From Sipunculus nudus (lineage: Eukaryota > Annelida > Sipuncula > Golfingiida > Sipunculidae), in assembly GCA_026874595.1 (NCBI GenBank), contig CM049316.1, positions 72,199,176 to 72,263,175 on the forward strand: a stretch of DNA of 64,000 nucleotides, given 5' to 3'. Below, in pieces: positions 11,415 through 25,438 of the stretch. Under the pieces are notes generated by a model. The model had not been told where the DNA came from. It worked only from the letters and a program-made list of their open reading frames with translations, and ran no database searches. Within the stretch, counting starts at the first letter, position 1. The number at the start of each line of letters is the position of its first letter. Both the position numbers and the translations under genes were made by a program.

Positions 11415-12404
11415 ATGATGGAATGCCGAATTTCCGAAAATTCGTTTTTCCGAAAATTAAAATGGGGAACCGAAAATTTATTCGTATTTCCGAAATATTT
11501 TTCAAGTATGTAAATTCCTAAAATGCATATTTGTAATTACAGTCTGCAGTCATGTGTTTAAGCCCAGTGGTGACCATAATTAATTAGTTCTGGGCCGATC
11601 CTGTCGACGAGGCAAAGTTGTGAAAACTACAGCTAGCCCAGTAACGATCGGCTCCCTATACCCCAAGCAAGCGACTAAGCAATTTATCTCAGAGCACTTG
11701 TGTGTTATCAACCACATCTCGTTTGTACTCAAGCAAGCATAGTTCGTCGGCTTTGGATAGGATGTCAGGACAAATAAATGAGCAGTTTACTCGCATAAGC
11801 ATTGGTGTGGTATCATTCATTAGACGCTTGTGCTCGAGCAGTTTTAGGTGCCAGGCCAAAGCATGCCGGCCATTCCATACAAATGAGCAGTTCAATCCCA
11901 AGAGCAATTGTGTCATTTAGTTAAACTCGCTGTAATTCAGCTTATTCATCATTTTACTTTTACTGTCAAGAAGAACATTATCCAAACACGAATGTCTTGC
12001 TGTCACTTTACAGAGATATGGCGTCAAAAAAGAGAAAACGGACAGTGCTTTGCTTTGATGACAAGCTGACAATCCTTGAGCGGCTCGACCGTGGGGACAA
12101 GCCTGCAATGTGATTTGACCATTCCGTCCAGTGAATTTAATAAAAAAAGGGCAAGCACGTATCCTTAAAGCAGGTTAGACTGATCTTTGCCAATTATGCT
12201 CAGCAATAAACCAATATATTTTCAATTTCCCGGTCGTAAATTACGTATATCGAAAAGAAACTTTTCCCCGGGTAAAGTTGCATTAAGTTAATCATTAACT
12301 GTCTTACTAACTTGCCACTAGAACCTTGTCCGCATTTCCGAATGTTCGTTTTTCCGAACAAAAAGCTTGTCCCCCGACGCTTTCGGTTAAATGGCGCTCC
12401 ACTG
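11415..12404 (+). mobile_element. pogo/Tigger-like transposon relic
   Basis: The right end reads (as reverse complement) CAGTGGAGCGCCATTTAACC and is followed by TA, a typical pogo/Tigger terminus. 'ttccgaaaattcgtttttccga' near the left and 'ttccgaatgttcgtttttccga' near the right are subterminal repeats. The left tip is degraded, so the start is approximate. Confidence 0.65.
12018..12113 (+). pseudogene. Fragment of pogo/Tigger transposase N-terminus
   Basis: MASKKRKRTVLCFDDKLTIL followed by ERLDRGDKP matches the start of CENP-B_N/Tigger DNA-binding domains (KRK...F..KL.IL..L..G). It stops after 31 residues and nothing of the catalytic core remains. Confidence 0.7.
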
Positions 12405-12571
12405 TACATTAAATGATACCTGCCTTCAATGAACAATAATTGTAAGTCATTCGATGTTCAATTCAGTCTCTTCAAGTAATAAGATTTTGCGCACGTATGT
12501 TCTTATTTGAGATAAATAATTCTTATAATAATGGTATCTTTTTTTATCTTTTTACCATGGTTCGATAGTGT

Positions 12572-12573
12572 GG

Positions 12574-12625
<52 letters not shown>

Positions 12626-12671
12626 ACATTTTACTATGGTTAGATAGTGGAGAGAGAGAGAGAGAGAGAGA
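12572..12671. repeat. (GA)n microsatellite, two blocks
   Basis: GA runs at 12572-12622 and 12652-12671, each after a 'ttac(c/t)atggtt-gatagtg' text, so the block itself is locally duplicated. Confidence 0.9.
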
Positions 12672-13019
12672 TAAAAATTTATTCAACATAAAAGTAAATT
12701 ATCCATACAAAATGTATTAAGTATGTCAATATTTTTTATTTTCTTATATCTGGAGACTTTTGTCAAGGATTTTAATCCGCTAACACAACAGCCATCTTTG
12801 ACACATGGAGGAAGAAATTGTTGATAAATACGGAGGTTATGTGAATATACAATATATATTAATAATTCTTAATATTTGAATCTATATGATTTGATAAGGA
12901 AATTTGTAAAAACTGGGAATATTTACAACTTGAGTAACTGAAATAAGTTTGTTATTAATAAAAAAAATAAATAAATAAAAAAAGGTTTAGCTTCCTCGAA
13001 ACACTGAAAATTGGGACCC

Positions 13020-13710
13020 ATGGGTTTCGCCGCCAAGTTGAAATTGTTAGCAAGGATATAAGTTTATGGGTTTTTTCAAAATATTGGTCCTGTGATCAGT
13101 TTGAAACTAATCTGTCTACCCGAAATGGAGTTATCATCCATAAACTAATTTGTTAGTGGATCGGCCCTTTGACTTTGACCTTGTGCCCTCAAGATTACAA
13201 GGATCCTTCTCCTATTGGCAGGTGGAAAAAAAAGAAGTTTTGGATGAAAAAAGTGGCTTTAAATACATCCAAAATCTTTTTAAAGAAGTAGGTCCTGTGA
13301 ACTTTACCTTTGATCTCTTGACCCCGAAATCAAAAGGGTCCTTACATTATTGACGGGTCATATATAAATCTTGTTTGACACCTATATGTTATTCCTATTT
13401 GGAATGTTCCATTGAACATTCCACAATCTTGCCGTAAAAATTTAAATTGTTTCTCCCGTGAAAAAATAATTTGTTTCTCTGACAATACTATATAACCTAT
13501 TTCAAAGAGTTTTATGAACAGTTAACTTTCCTTTTGATGAAGCTACCTCTTTTTCAGCACAATATCTTTTAATATAATGTACGGCACCGTTAAAAGTTAA
13601 TGACTGTTCTTTACATTTTGTCGAACATATATTATATTTCTTTAAAAGAATAATTTTATCTATCAATTTATCTGTGCAATAATTCATAATTATTTTTTTC
13701 TATATCAAAA

Positions 13711-13768
<58 letters not shown>

Positions 13769-14560
13769 CTTCAACCATATTGAGACTTTCGTCCACTTAT
13801 CTTCTAAAATTGTACTTTCAACAAAAAAAAAACATGCAATAATGTTTCTTTATCTTACTAAAAAAATACAACTATCCTGGTCTAATATTATATAGGATTT
13901 AATAGGATTTAAAGTTAATATTATGTGTGATATAATGAATTTAAACTAACTTAGTTTCGTTTATGTAGTTATCAAACCTATATTTCTGAAAGCTTCGAGT
14001 ACATTATTTGGTACCATTCCGTCAAATCTTTTTGCCTTTTTAATTTTTTTTAAACTGGAGAAATTTATTTTCTCTTTATAATTTTGTTGTAAATCGGCAT
14101 AACTGGTCTAGCTTTTTGCAATAACTTGTCAATTTTTTTTTAAAGTTTTGGCTTCCAGACTGTAGTTATCAACCCGAACCAAATACGTGGGCAGAGCGCC
14201 CCTGTGACCTTGACCTTCGACCTTGTAAGTCAAACAGATTCTTTCCCTATTGGCAGGTCAGCTATATCTGCAAGATGGAAGGTATGGGATGAAAAGTTTA
14301 GCTTAAATACATCCACGATCTCTCTGAATATGTGAATCCTTTGACCTTTGTCTTTGACCTCATGACCCCAAAATCAACAGAGTTCTTGCGTTAGAGGTGG
14401 GCCATTTATATGTCAAGTTTGAAATCCATATTTTTGTCAATCGAAACTGGAGTTAACACCAGGAAAAAAATGGGAAGGATATACAGAAAAACGAACAGAC
14501 GGACAGACAGGGTAATAAATATAGGGCATCCGCTTATTCAAGTGGGGCCCTTTTATACAA
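13020..14560. repeat. 'gaccttgacctt' dispersed repeat fragments
   Basis: Text such as 'ccttgaccttcgacc', 'ttgacctcatgaccccaaaatca' and 'cctattggcaggt' near 13140-13350 and 14150-14560 matches intron sequence at 24.1-24.8, 30.2-31.4, 35.5-36.5 and 40.4-40.9 kb. One end reads 'gggcatccgcttattcaagtg'. The coding potential is not convincing. Confidence 0.6.
13711..13762. repeat. (TA)n microsatellite
   Basis: TA run in otherwise unannotated AT-rich DNA. Confidence 0.95.
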
Positions 14561-14599
14561 CACACGGTTTCAGGGCACTGATGAAACCACAGTTGCGAA

Positions 14600-16600
14600 T
14601 CTGATAGTTTCAATATAATTTGGCAATCTCAAAATTAAGGTAAAACTGCATAAAAATTAGAAAAAAACACAGGTGACGTCAACAGTCTTCGAAAATGAAA
14701 AAAAAAAACAATCATAATCAATAAACACACTGGGGTTTCATTACACTGGATGAAACCAAAGGTGAGAAACTTACATATTTGCTGTTATTTGAAGGTCTAA
14801 AAAATCGTTAATATTAGAAAAAATGGTTCAATTTTCAGAATAATGAGAGAACTAGCCATGGTTAATATTCAAGGCAAGATGTATAGAATTTCAAGCGTTA
14901 GTTATTAAATACTTGAGGTTTTGTATCAAACACCATAGCTCGGAGGATATAAGTCGGACTGACCTAGGTTTCCAAGTGGGGTTTTTATTGACCTTCCTGG
15001 ATGTTCATTTAGAAGTTTCTTACTTTCACTCAGTCTGACTTTCTGGAGGTCTAAAATCTTGGCGGTGGACTCTATAAACTCCTGAATTTAGAGGTTCAGT
15101 GGTGCAACAGAGAGGTCAACCATGCGAGTACACCGGAGTGTCGTCAGCCCAGTGTCCCTCATTGTTGTAAACACTGACAGCTGTTTACTAAATGAGCACT
15201 GAATTTGCCCTGACAGTGTTGAAGGACTCGAGTCTACTTTTTAAAAAAAAGTTCACCTATTTTAAACATTTATGTCAATATGCGAACTACTAACAAAATA
15301 TTACAAAATAACACTATATACAAAGCTTTGCTCAGCATTGGGAGCCACAAATGTAATTAACCATTATAGTAAAAGCATGTTGGAACTAACTTAAAATTTG
15401 TATGGTATTCTATTTGTAAGACATTTAGTTTGGACTTGCACTCGGACTGGACTCAATAAAGGACTTGGACTTGGATGGTGTGGACTCGCCTATACATCAC
15501 TGCACCCTGATTTCTTAGCAGATAGACTATGAATTTGCATTAAGTCATTTTGCGAAAACAGTGGTTTATATCTGTAATAAGACTAGAGAGACACCTCGCC
15601 ATAAGAACTAAACTGAACAATGATTAAACTATGTCAAGTAACAAGTTGTACTTGCCATTCTCTATCTGTCTTTCTCTCGCGCGCGCTCTCTCACCTTTTC
15701 AGTCACTCATTTGTACATATGATTCTGTAGGCCTTCCTTCTGTGATTTTCTGGGTTAATGAGCCCCTCACACAGTGACATGTTAGTTCTTTTCCTCTCTT
15801 TTCACTCTCTCTCTCTTGCTTTTTTGATAAGGATAAGAGACTAGCATAAATATCTAGGAACCTTTTTCATTTCCTCATAAAATGACGTCAGGAGATTTAT
15901 AAAATAGAAAAATCAGTTTCTTTTGCATACACAGTTAACAACAGCCACAACTTATTGTGAGGTTAAATATTAACAACCCGACCAATTGTCATATAGACAA
16001 AGGTGCACGTGCATATTCATGGATGTAACAAGATTAATAAAACATCAAAGAAAGTAACATGTGGTTTAAAGTGAAACCTGATATTATTGTCAATTTATCA
16101 CGTTTCTTGAAAATATTTTCAATAACACGATGTAGCTTTATGATTTAGATCCAGTTGCTATATATAACTATATAAAATTTGTATTTAATCCTACTACGTG
16201 CCGTGAAGCTGTTTATGAAATCATTTTTTTGTTCTGTCCTAATTTCAAGGTCTAGACGTTTTATCGAAACTCGTAATGCACAATACTGAGACATGTAAGC
16301 TAAAAACAAACTTTCAGCTGAACCTCCTAGATGAATTGTAACAGAGCTAAAACATGTTGGTAAGGTAAACCTACGTTAAAGCAGAAATAAAATTTGTCAG
16401 AAAAAAGTCCTATTATCGCTCAAATGACGTAATAATGCATATAAACAAGCAAGGAAAAGAAAGATGCTCGGCTGAACCTGTATCATGGTGCACATAAAAA
16501 ATTTTATTCGTCACGTAGTATATTCACAATTAGGTCAAATATGGGTGAATTAGTCTATACTGAAATAATAATGACTGCTGCCTCAAAACACCAAAAGGTC
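14600..16600. other. No gene seen
   Basis: AT-rich sequence downstream of the gene's stop. It contains a short CT-rich tract near 15670-15700 and 'ttttatt' (16501), which on the minus strand gives AATAAA about 325 bp after the stop, a possible poly(A) signal. Confidence 0.4.
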
Positions 16601-16828
16601 TTAGAAGCCATTTGTTACAGGGGACCAACTTATATTTGTTATATCACCTGAGAAAAAAAAAGTTCATTCTAGCTATGCGTCTCATTTAACTCACAGTAAG
16701 TAAGTTTATACAGGAGACTGCCAGTCATAGTCAAATCACCGTAATTATAGATATTAATGAAACTGCCAGTCTGTTGTATGTATAAATCTGTGGTGGTAAA
16801 TCACCGCGTTTGGAGTTTTTCAAAATAA

Positions 16829-16921
16829 TTAACATTGAACATCCGAACATGACAGAGTCCAAGTCTCAGCGAGTGGCACTGCGGGACATGTAGACGTGCT
16901 TGTCTCAGTGGAGGCTTGAAC
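16829..16921 (-). CDS. Exon 29: terminal B-like exon with stop
   Basis: 'ttatttcag|GTTCAAGCC' opens a 30-codon frame with three cysteines (STC, LSC, VQC) spaced like a B domain, ending in Cys then TAA at 16829-16831. The duplicate at 288-380 has the same end and stop, which supports this as the true C-terminus. Confidence 0.8.
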   Translation of the reverse strand, partial: VQASTETSTSTCPAVPLAETWTLSCSDVQC

Positions 16922-19900
16922 CTGAAATAAAAGAAATAATCAGTGCGTTTCATGGCATTTATCACAACAACAGCATAGTCTCTTTGCTCTGTTTTTCTCA
17001 TACCTCAGTTGGTGCCCACCACTGATTGACCTCCGTGAACAGGGGCGGATTTATGCTGCGTGGGGCCCCTGGCTGTACTTCAAGCAGAGGCCCTTTCATC
17101 AAATCGATAATGTGTGTTCTAAGTAAAAGAAATTCTCCTGAGCTGAATAATAATTCTGTTGACCTTCATTCTCATTTAAGCGTGCAATAATACGGTAAGT
17201 ATATTGACTATGCTTGAAAATATAGCATAACACCGTCACGTTCACGCAATTTTAGCATTGCAAAGACACCAATTAAGTAACTGAAATGCAGTGAACCTAC
17301 TGATAGAAAAAGGACCAGTCATTGGTGTTCATGTACTATGTGTTTTGGTTACGACGAACTTAAGATACATTTTAAGGGGAAGACAGTCTATGAAAATACA
17401 TACATTAGTAGTAAAGGTGTATAATCTGAAACGTGGCAATGACTGTGGGATCCCCCCTCATCTGATCAAGGCAATATATGGATGAATGTCGTTTCACAAC
17501 AGTTTTATTAAACATTTTAAAATTCATTTTTGGGCCTCCTCAATACTGTGGGCACTTGGATGCAGTCCAGTCAGTCAATCCCTTAATCCGCCCCTGTCTG
17601 TCAATCAGAATGTGCCCAAGGTTATTCAGCCAACCAGAAGGCAGTGTGTTTGCCCCGTCCTCAAGGAGATTTGAACAAAACGGATGGGACAGACCCAAGA
17701 TTATCGTCTCACTGGGACTGGTCCAAGAATTCTAACGAACTATATGCAAATGAAATCTTGTTGCTAACTTCTTTTGAACAACAATCATGGTTTGACTAAT
17801 TGACTGTTTTCCCTATGGTTTCAGAATGTGGTGTAACTTATCTATATTTATATTTGTTAAGAACAAAACAACAGTTGGATTGAAGCAAACATATTCTTTT
17901 TCTAGAATAACTCTCGGTGTAAACCGTTCTCCATTCTATGCTAAGTGGTCTAACTTAACATTAAACCTGGTCACATATTATCTACATTCAGATCCATTTT
18001 TGAGATTTGTAACTTTAGAACATAACTTTAATCTAATTACAGGTTAACTGATTTGTTTAAAGTTACCAGATTTGTCGGTTGTCAATGAGTTATCCCGGAA
18101 AGGAAGGGGTCAAGCAAATCAAAGGAGTGTCTATACTAGTTGTTCTGTTAGTTGTAAATAGAAATTGGTTCCCAGATGGTCATACAAGGCTTTGGGCATA
18201 AGCCAAATGGCGTTAATCAAATGACATAACTTGTGACCTATTTTGTACAAAACGAATGTAGATTTTCGGGAACATACCTTTCAAAATATTTTAAAACATT
18301 TAAAACCATAATTGTCAGAATTTATCAGTTCAAGAATAAGTCAGTATTAAGCAACAGCCAATCAAATCGTTTACCAATTAAGCTAATGCTTAGGCAAATA
18401 TATGCAAGATGGCACTCGAGCGGTGAAGGAAGCCGCTCTTAGATTCCATCCTTTAGCGCTTCATTAGTAACGAAAAAAGTTGATCGCAGAGAAGTATTTT
18501 AACCATAAGGTTAAAAACTGAATGTAAATAGTACCTAGCCAGTAGGTAAAGGTATTATATTGTGAGTAATGCAAGTCCGCTGCATGTATGTTACTCCTAT
18601 GCCTTCATTCCTACAGGGTAGACCCGGAAATGTTATATGAAATTTATGTGGGATCTACTCTCTCTTCAAGGAACTCTATTGGTTTAGTATATTCCGATGA
18701 CTGAGTCAGTTAGAATTATGAACAAGAGTGTAGAACCCAAAAAGGCGTAGCCAAACAAAACATGACAACTTTTGCCATAGTGCCGGCGCTTAGTTTCCCC
18801 ACTCCACGTTTGGAAAGGTTGGAGAGAAAATATATGCATGTTTGAACATATTTACCCTTTTTTTTACCTGTATGGTGAAATCGAATTCAATACTTACCGT
18901 TACTAGAGGGATTCTCCTCTGCCCACAGCAGAAGTACTTAGGTAAACTCGCTTCGAACATGTCCTTGCATCGTTTCATGCACTTGCGCTCATTGTCTGGG
19001 CAACGGCAGTCAGGGCAGCTTAGAGGTATCTCTGGGAGGGGAGAGGCAACAGGTGCCCTCAGTCGGCATGTGCATCTGAAAATATAATACAATATATCGA
19101 AGCCTTGATGAACGATCATCCCCGTAACTCCACTGCACTACTGTTATCGTTTTCCCTTTTGCTCAAGTCAAGCATGTTACAATTTATCTTGGAAAGGTAA
19201 CCCAAATACCAATCCGCTGTAGTGATGTAAACGTTGCTTGGTCTTAAGACGGGAGGTGTTGCTGTTCATAATATTCAATAATATGCAGCGGAAAATCACA
19301 GCATGTTATGCTCTCATTAAACGCTGCCAATGTGATGACTGTTGCAAGGATTTGACACCCTCTATGGGCCATATCCAGAAAACCATATCAATGAAGGTGT
19401 AAAAGGGGATATGCAGCTGATACGTTTACGACTGCTTTTTCCTGGTACACTGTAAACACGATATGTGATATTACCATTTTCATAATTCATTTCAAGGGCG
19501 TCTTTTTTTCAACAAAAAAATTAAAACAACAGAAAAACGCGAAGCATAATATATAGAAGTTTTCAAATGCGTCGATGTCTTCCCTATGCATTGAGTAACC
19601 ACATCCTGTTGGCTTAAATCACCATGCATGGGTAGCATGAGCAGCACCTAAAATCCCCGGGTTAGTACTCCGATTGATAATAGGTCATACCAAGAAAACA
19701 TTCCCACTTTGTTCCCGCTTCATGCATGGAACAAAGTGGGATCATAACATGACTTATTACCTGAAAAGAGTACGGGTTTGCGTGAGACTGATATTTAATA
19801 AAATTAAGGTGATGTGAAAGTAGTAATGATCCAATACAATTTTTCAACAAATTCGTCCTTTTAAGATAATTTCCAATTTATATTCATTTTAATACAAGGC

Positions 19901-22900
19901 AAAGTCAGGAGCGGGGTTCATCCACGAAATTTGTAACCCCACGAACAGTCATATGGAGACAACGAAATTAAAAAAAACACGATATTTTCTTAATCCACAG
20001 TATTCGGCCAAATTTTAGAGTAAATATAGCTTTACATGCACACCTGGCGTTTTCGGCGACGTTTCCTCCTTCTGGTCTGGCTTGGCCTGGACCTCCTGAC
20101 CTGCCTTTTGGGGCACCTTTTCCAGGGGCGTCACATTTCATTCCCATACATTCAATATTAGCACTTCCAAGATTCGTAGCTGTGTTGATGCCACAGGTAT
20201 TAGACTTCACCCAAAAGCTAATGGCAGCCTTAACGCAAAATTAAGATAACATTACCATATAAACCTACGGTGATAATACACAGAAATGTTGTTGATAGCA
20301 AATTAGGGGACATGGCATCACATTTTTTAATGGGGACAATGTGTCCTTTGACACCTCAATTTTTTAGGGGAATTTAACACATAACATTTCAAGATATTTC
20401 CATCAATCAGTTTATAGTTTAGTCATATTCTCCATAGCTTAGTCATATTCTCCATAGTTTAGTCATATTCTCCAAGGCTCAGTCATATTCTCCATAGCTG
20501 AGTCATATTCTCCATAGCTTAGTCATATTATCCATAGCTTAGTCATATTCTTGATAGCTTAGTCATATTCTTGATAGCTTAGTCATATTCTCCATAGCTT
20601 AGTCATATTCTCCATAGATAGTCATTATCTCCATAGCTTTGTCATATTCCCCACAGCTTAGTCATATTATCCAAAGCTTATATAATAATCTTCATAGCTT
20701 AGTCATTATCTCCATAGCTTAGTCATATTCCGCATATCTCAGTCATATTCTCCATAGCTTAGTCATATTCTCCATAGATAGGCATTATCTCCATAGCTTA
20801 GTCATATTCCCCATAGCTAAGTCATATTCCCCATAGCTTAGTCATGTTCCGCAAAGCTAAGTCTTATTCTCCATAGCTTAGTCTTATTCTTCAAAGCTTA
20901 GTAATATTCTCCTTAGCTTCATCATATTCTCCAAAGCATAGTCATTTTCTCCTCAACAGGTTTTCAAATATGCAATTCAAACAGAGAACATTTAAGACAA
21001 GACATTCATGCATCATTTCTTGTCATAGATAATAGATCATAAAATGTTGTTGAATATTTAAATAAAACTTTAATATTTGGTAATATGAAATTGATAATGA
21101 ATAACAATTGCTTAATTTTTCACACTAGAGAAATCGATATTCCATTATATGTTGTGTGAATGTAGAATATGATGATAATCTTGGAGAGAGATTTTGTCCT
21201 TCTTGGATCAGTGCGTGGTCGATGGGGAGGCGGGTGGGTGTGGTGTGTGTGAGGATGGGGTGGTTGTCAAGAGACCTGGTTCGGGCAGGTATCTTCACTT
21301 CAGGAGACAAACGTTTCCTTAGGTTGATTTTCCATCCAATATTTTCTCGAAACATGGCCCATAGATCAGTACTTGATCCAAACTGTTCTATAACGTCTGT
21401 TTATATTGGAATTGACCACGTTAGTGGAAACAGTAAATATTTGTCATAAAAAATTGCAAGATAAGCTTAACATATTGTAATATTAAATTGGATTGTAATT
21501 AATGCATTATAGTCGCAGATATGAATACTCACTGATTAATGGGGTAGATTAAAATAAAATAAAAAAAAGCAAATGAGTCACCTGCCAACAAATACATAAA
21601 CCTACACTCTTTAAACATAAACTTGATCCCATTTGTTTTATGGAAAAATAATCATGTTTGAGCTTACCAATACTGAGGTCGTCGATTTATGATCGCAGCA
21701 GATCTTCTTGTGATGTTCCTTGTCACTCATTTCTTTGCCCATTCCTTTGCCTTTTCCATTGTCTTGTTCTTTTCCATGGTGATCACCTCCTCCGTGGCTG
21801 CTGATGTGCACCATGGTTGTCATACCTCGCAATTTCCCGAGAAGACCATTGCAGACCTCTGAACATTTTGCTCCGACGTCATTATCGCACGAGAGTTCGG
21901 GGGTTGGATAGGGCATTGCCTTCGTGCCCATGGAGGTTGTAATATTGCAAACACATCTGGAATTGAAGAAAAGTTAAAATGTTTATATTAATTTTTATTT
22001 AAATTATTTTTTAATAAAAAAATACATGATAGGTTTTTTGGCCTAATGGTGACACTCTCTATTGAATGAATATATAAGTAACCATACGATATGAATGACA
22101 TGTAAATTATCTTTCTTAATTTCAGGTTTTATACGCACGTGCTATGAATAATCCAGAAGTTTTATCCCTTCTTATGGACATAAATTCTCTGAATCTCTGC
22201 TGCCTTTCAAGCACGGCGATTCTTGAACCGAGCACCTGCTCTAAGGTACACCACCTTTCACACTATTCCTACCCCAGTAACCCATATTAAATTTTACAAA
22301 ATAAATATATAAAGTATGTCAAGTAGCACAACAGTAATGTAGGAGTATATTGGTTTAATATGATTGTTAATGAATCCATTTTATTGAATGAAGCTGGCAT
22401 ATAAACCAAATGTTTGCAATTTCCAACAAATCACAGGAAGCCTTCGCCCAGTGCTCGTAACTTAGTGATAATTGGTAGTGTTCGACCTTAAAGTAATATC
22501 AAATATAAATCTGTTACCTATTAGTAATATTTGTAACATATTAATAATTTTTGAAAATAAGCAATTTTAAGAAATAACATAAAACAAAACAGTTGCAGAA
22601 AAATGAAAAAGAAAACTAAGAAAACAATGGTTGTTAAACGCTTTGCACTCTGGTGAACTGCCAAAACCCATGAAATTTTTTATATTAGCATAAAATTTCT
22701 GCATTAAACATCGAAATTATTAAATGTTTAATAAGTCGTATTAAATACGTAGGAAAAATATAAAGAATGCTCCGTTCGATTGTGATGGTGTTCATTTGGC
22801 TTGACATAATTATATATGGAAAATAGCTTTTTATTGTACTGTGATTCTGCATTTTATATAAGTGATAAAGATACTTTCATCTATTTCTTTCAAAGGAGTG

Positions 22901-25377
22901 ATACAATATATGTAAACAGACAAGAATATTATTATGGTTTTGTTAATTTGATACCTACATAGGATCCATGTCTTCTTCATTGGGAACTTTAGGCCTACAA
23001 ATATATTAAATAAAACTATGGTTATAATAAATTCAGATTTACTACTGTAACGATTAACGACACTGCAGTGTTTGAAAATAGTGGATTATATATAACATAT
23101 AACACACAATTTTAATATTCAAACGAAACTGACTTCTTCAGACTGCGGGAGATCTCGCTTTTGATGTCAAACACATGGTCAACAAAGGTCATCCAAGGGG
23201 ATCCACGATTGTATTTGGATTAAAAATTTCATAAATCAACACTTAGTTAAAGACTTACCGAACTAGAAAGTTCCATTAAATCATTTTAACACGTAACTCA
23301 AATGAACGTTTATACTGAAGTTTTCCAAATTAAGTCCTGTCGGCTTAGCAGTAGTAGTAATACTAATAATTGTTATCAATCTGCATTCGAAGGATTGCAA
23401 GCCTCCGCGATGCACCAAAAACTGTGTTTGCATCAATTTAATCGGCCTATATTCCCAATTTTATTCGTTCATAAGTGACTCTACATTTTTGAATATTTCT
23501 TGATGAGATCCCTGAATCCGTTTCATGTTCTGGATCCACAACAACATATCATGACATATCCGCGGTTGTTAACACCAATACACACACATGAACGAGTACG
23601 TTCTCTTGCCCTCTGCTGGATGCAATAATAATATATATAATAAAATAATAATTATAATAAAATATTATAATCATCATAATAATAATCATCAGTATTATTA
23701 CCATAACTAATATTAATTATTATTATTATCATTATCGGTGTCATCATGAATATTATAATTATTATAACAGATATTAAGCACTGTCCATTTTATTTTCGTC
23801 AAGTGGTCCGATGTTTCCTTCATACTGTCCATGCGTGGACAATTGCATGTTATGCACTCATTAAACGTCATTTGTGATGAATATTGTTGGAATTTAAAAC
23901 CAGACGGCCGGAATGCAAGCACTTAAAATAAATAGTGTGTATGATGCAACTTGCAGACAATCAAATATGCTCTTTCACAACGCTTTAGCAACGTAATGCA
24001 ACATTGGGGTAAACTCCCCGTGTCACTCTCTCTAATGGCCATATCTAGAAAATCAATTCAATAAAGGTTTAAACGGGGATACGAAGCTGATACGGAAACA
24101 TCTGCTTTTTCCAAGTACACAGTCAACATGATATATGCTGTATCCCTTTTTCAAGGTCGAAGAGGCCATCTGTCCAAAAATCGTTTTGGGATGATAACAC
24201 TAGTTTGGATTGATAGGTGGAATTCAATCATGACTTATATATGGCCCACGTCTAATGCAAGGAACCTCTTGATTAAGATGTAAGAGGTCAATGTTACAGG
24301 ACACATCTTTAAAGAGTTTGTGGAAGCATTTGAAGCCAAACTTGGCACCCTACAGCTTTCATCTGACACATCTAGCACACCTGCTAAAAGGAGTGGTCCC
24401 TGTCAATTTGGGGTGATAAAGGTAAAGGTTAAGGTCAAAGGGGCCATTTGTCCAAGAATTCATTTTTAGATGATAACTCCAGTTTCAATTGACATATGGA
24501 TTTCACACTTAACTAATATATGGCCGGTCACTTATGTGAAAAACCCTTTCGCTTTTGGGGCCATGAAGACAAAGGTCAAACTCACAAGACCAACATCTTT
24601 ATAAATATCGTGAAAGTATTGCAAATTTTTCATACTAAACCCTTCACTTGCGTATTTCCTTACAAAATGGGAGAAACATTTTGATTTCGACATCACAAGT
24701 TCAAAGATCAAGGTCACGTGACCATCCTATTCTTTTATATACTGACAGGCTTACACTTTATTAATACATCAGATGTAATTATGCCTCTCTTGCTTGCGAT
24801 ACTCAACTCCTACAAATTCATACACGACTATCACTGATTCAAACCGTAACATCATGGTTAAGATGTTTCAATAATGTTTAGGGTCAGCTCCCTCCCTCTC
24901 AGCATGAAATCAGATCCTTTTTAAATTTTTGTTCAAGCATTACTCAGCCCACTTTGGGAGGGTATTGGCCTTCTGCTTTGCCCTTCCTGATCTGTCACTA
25001 TTCTAGTTTTAATACTGTTGCTTCAGTTGCGCTACTAGTAATTGACCTGAGTGTAGAGTAAATACAGCTTCACATACGTACCTGGCGTCACATGTCATTC
25101 CCATACAGTCAATATCAGCGGTTCCCAGATTCGTAGCTGTGTCGATGCCACAGGTTTTAGACTTCACCCAAAAGTTAATGGCAGCCTCAATGCAAAATTA
25201 AAATAGCATTTACATAGCGTATAAATTAACGGTGATAATACACGGAAGCGTTGTTGACATTGCAAAGTTGAGTATATTGCATTTTTTTAGGGATACTTTG
25301 AATCCTAACGTTTTAGGGGAATCTAACACGTAACATCTAAATTTCGATATATTTCAGTCAATACGTGCATCACTTTG

Positions 25378-25438
<61 letters not shown>

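Larger units (their letters stand above)
16612..22268. repeat. Segmental duplication, right copy
   Basis: Partner of 62-5786. It contains the functional 3' end of the large gene (exons 26-29). About 10.8 kb of mostly unrelated, repeat-rich DNA separates the copies. Confidence 0.85.
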
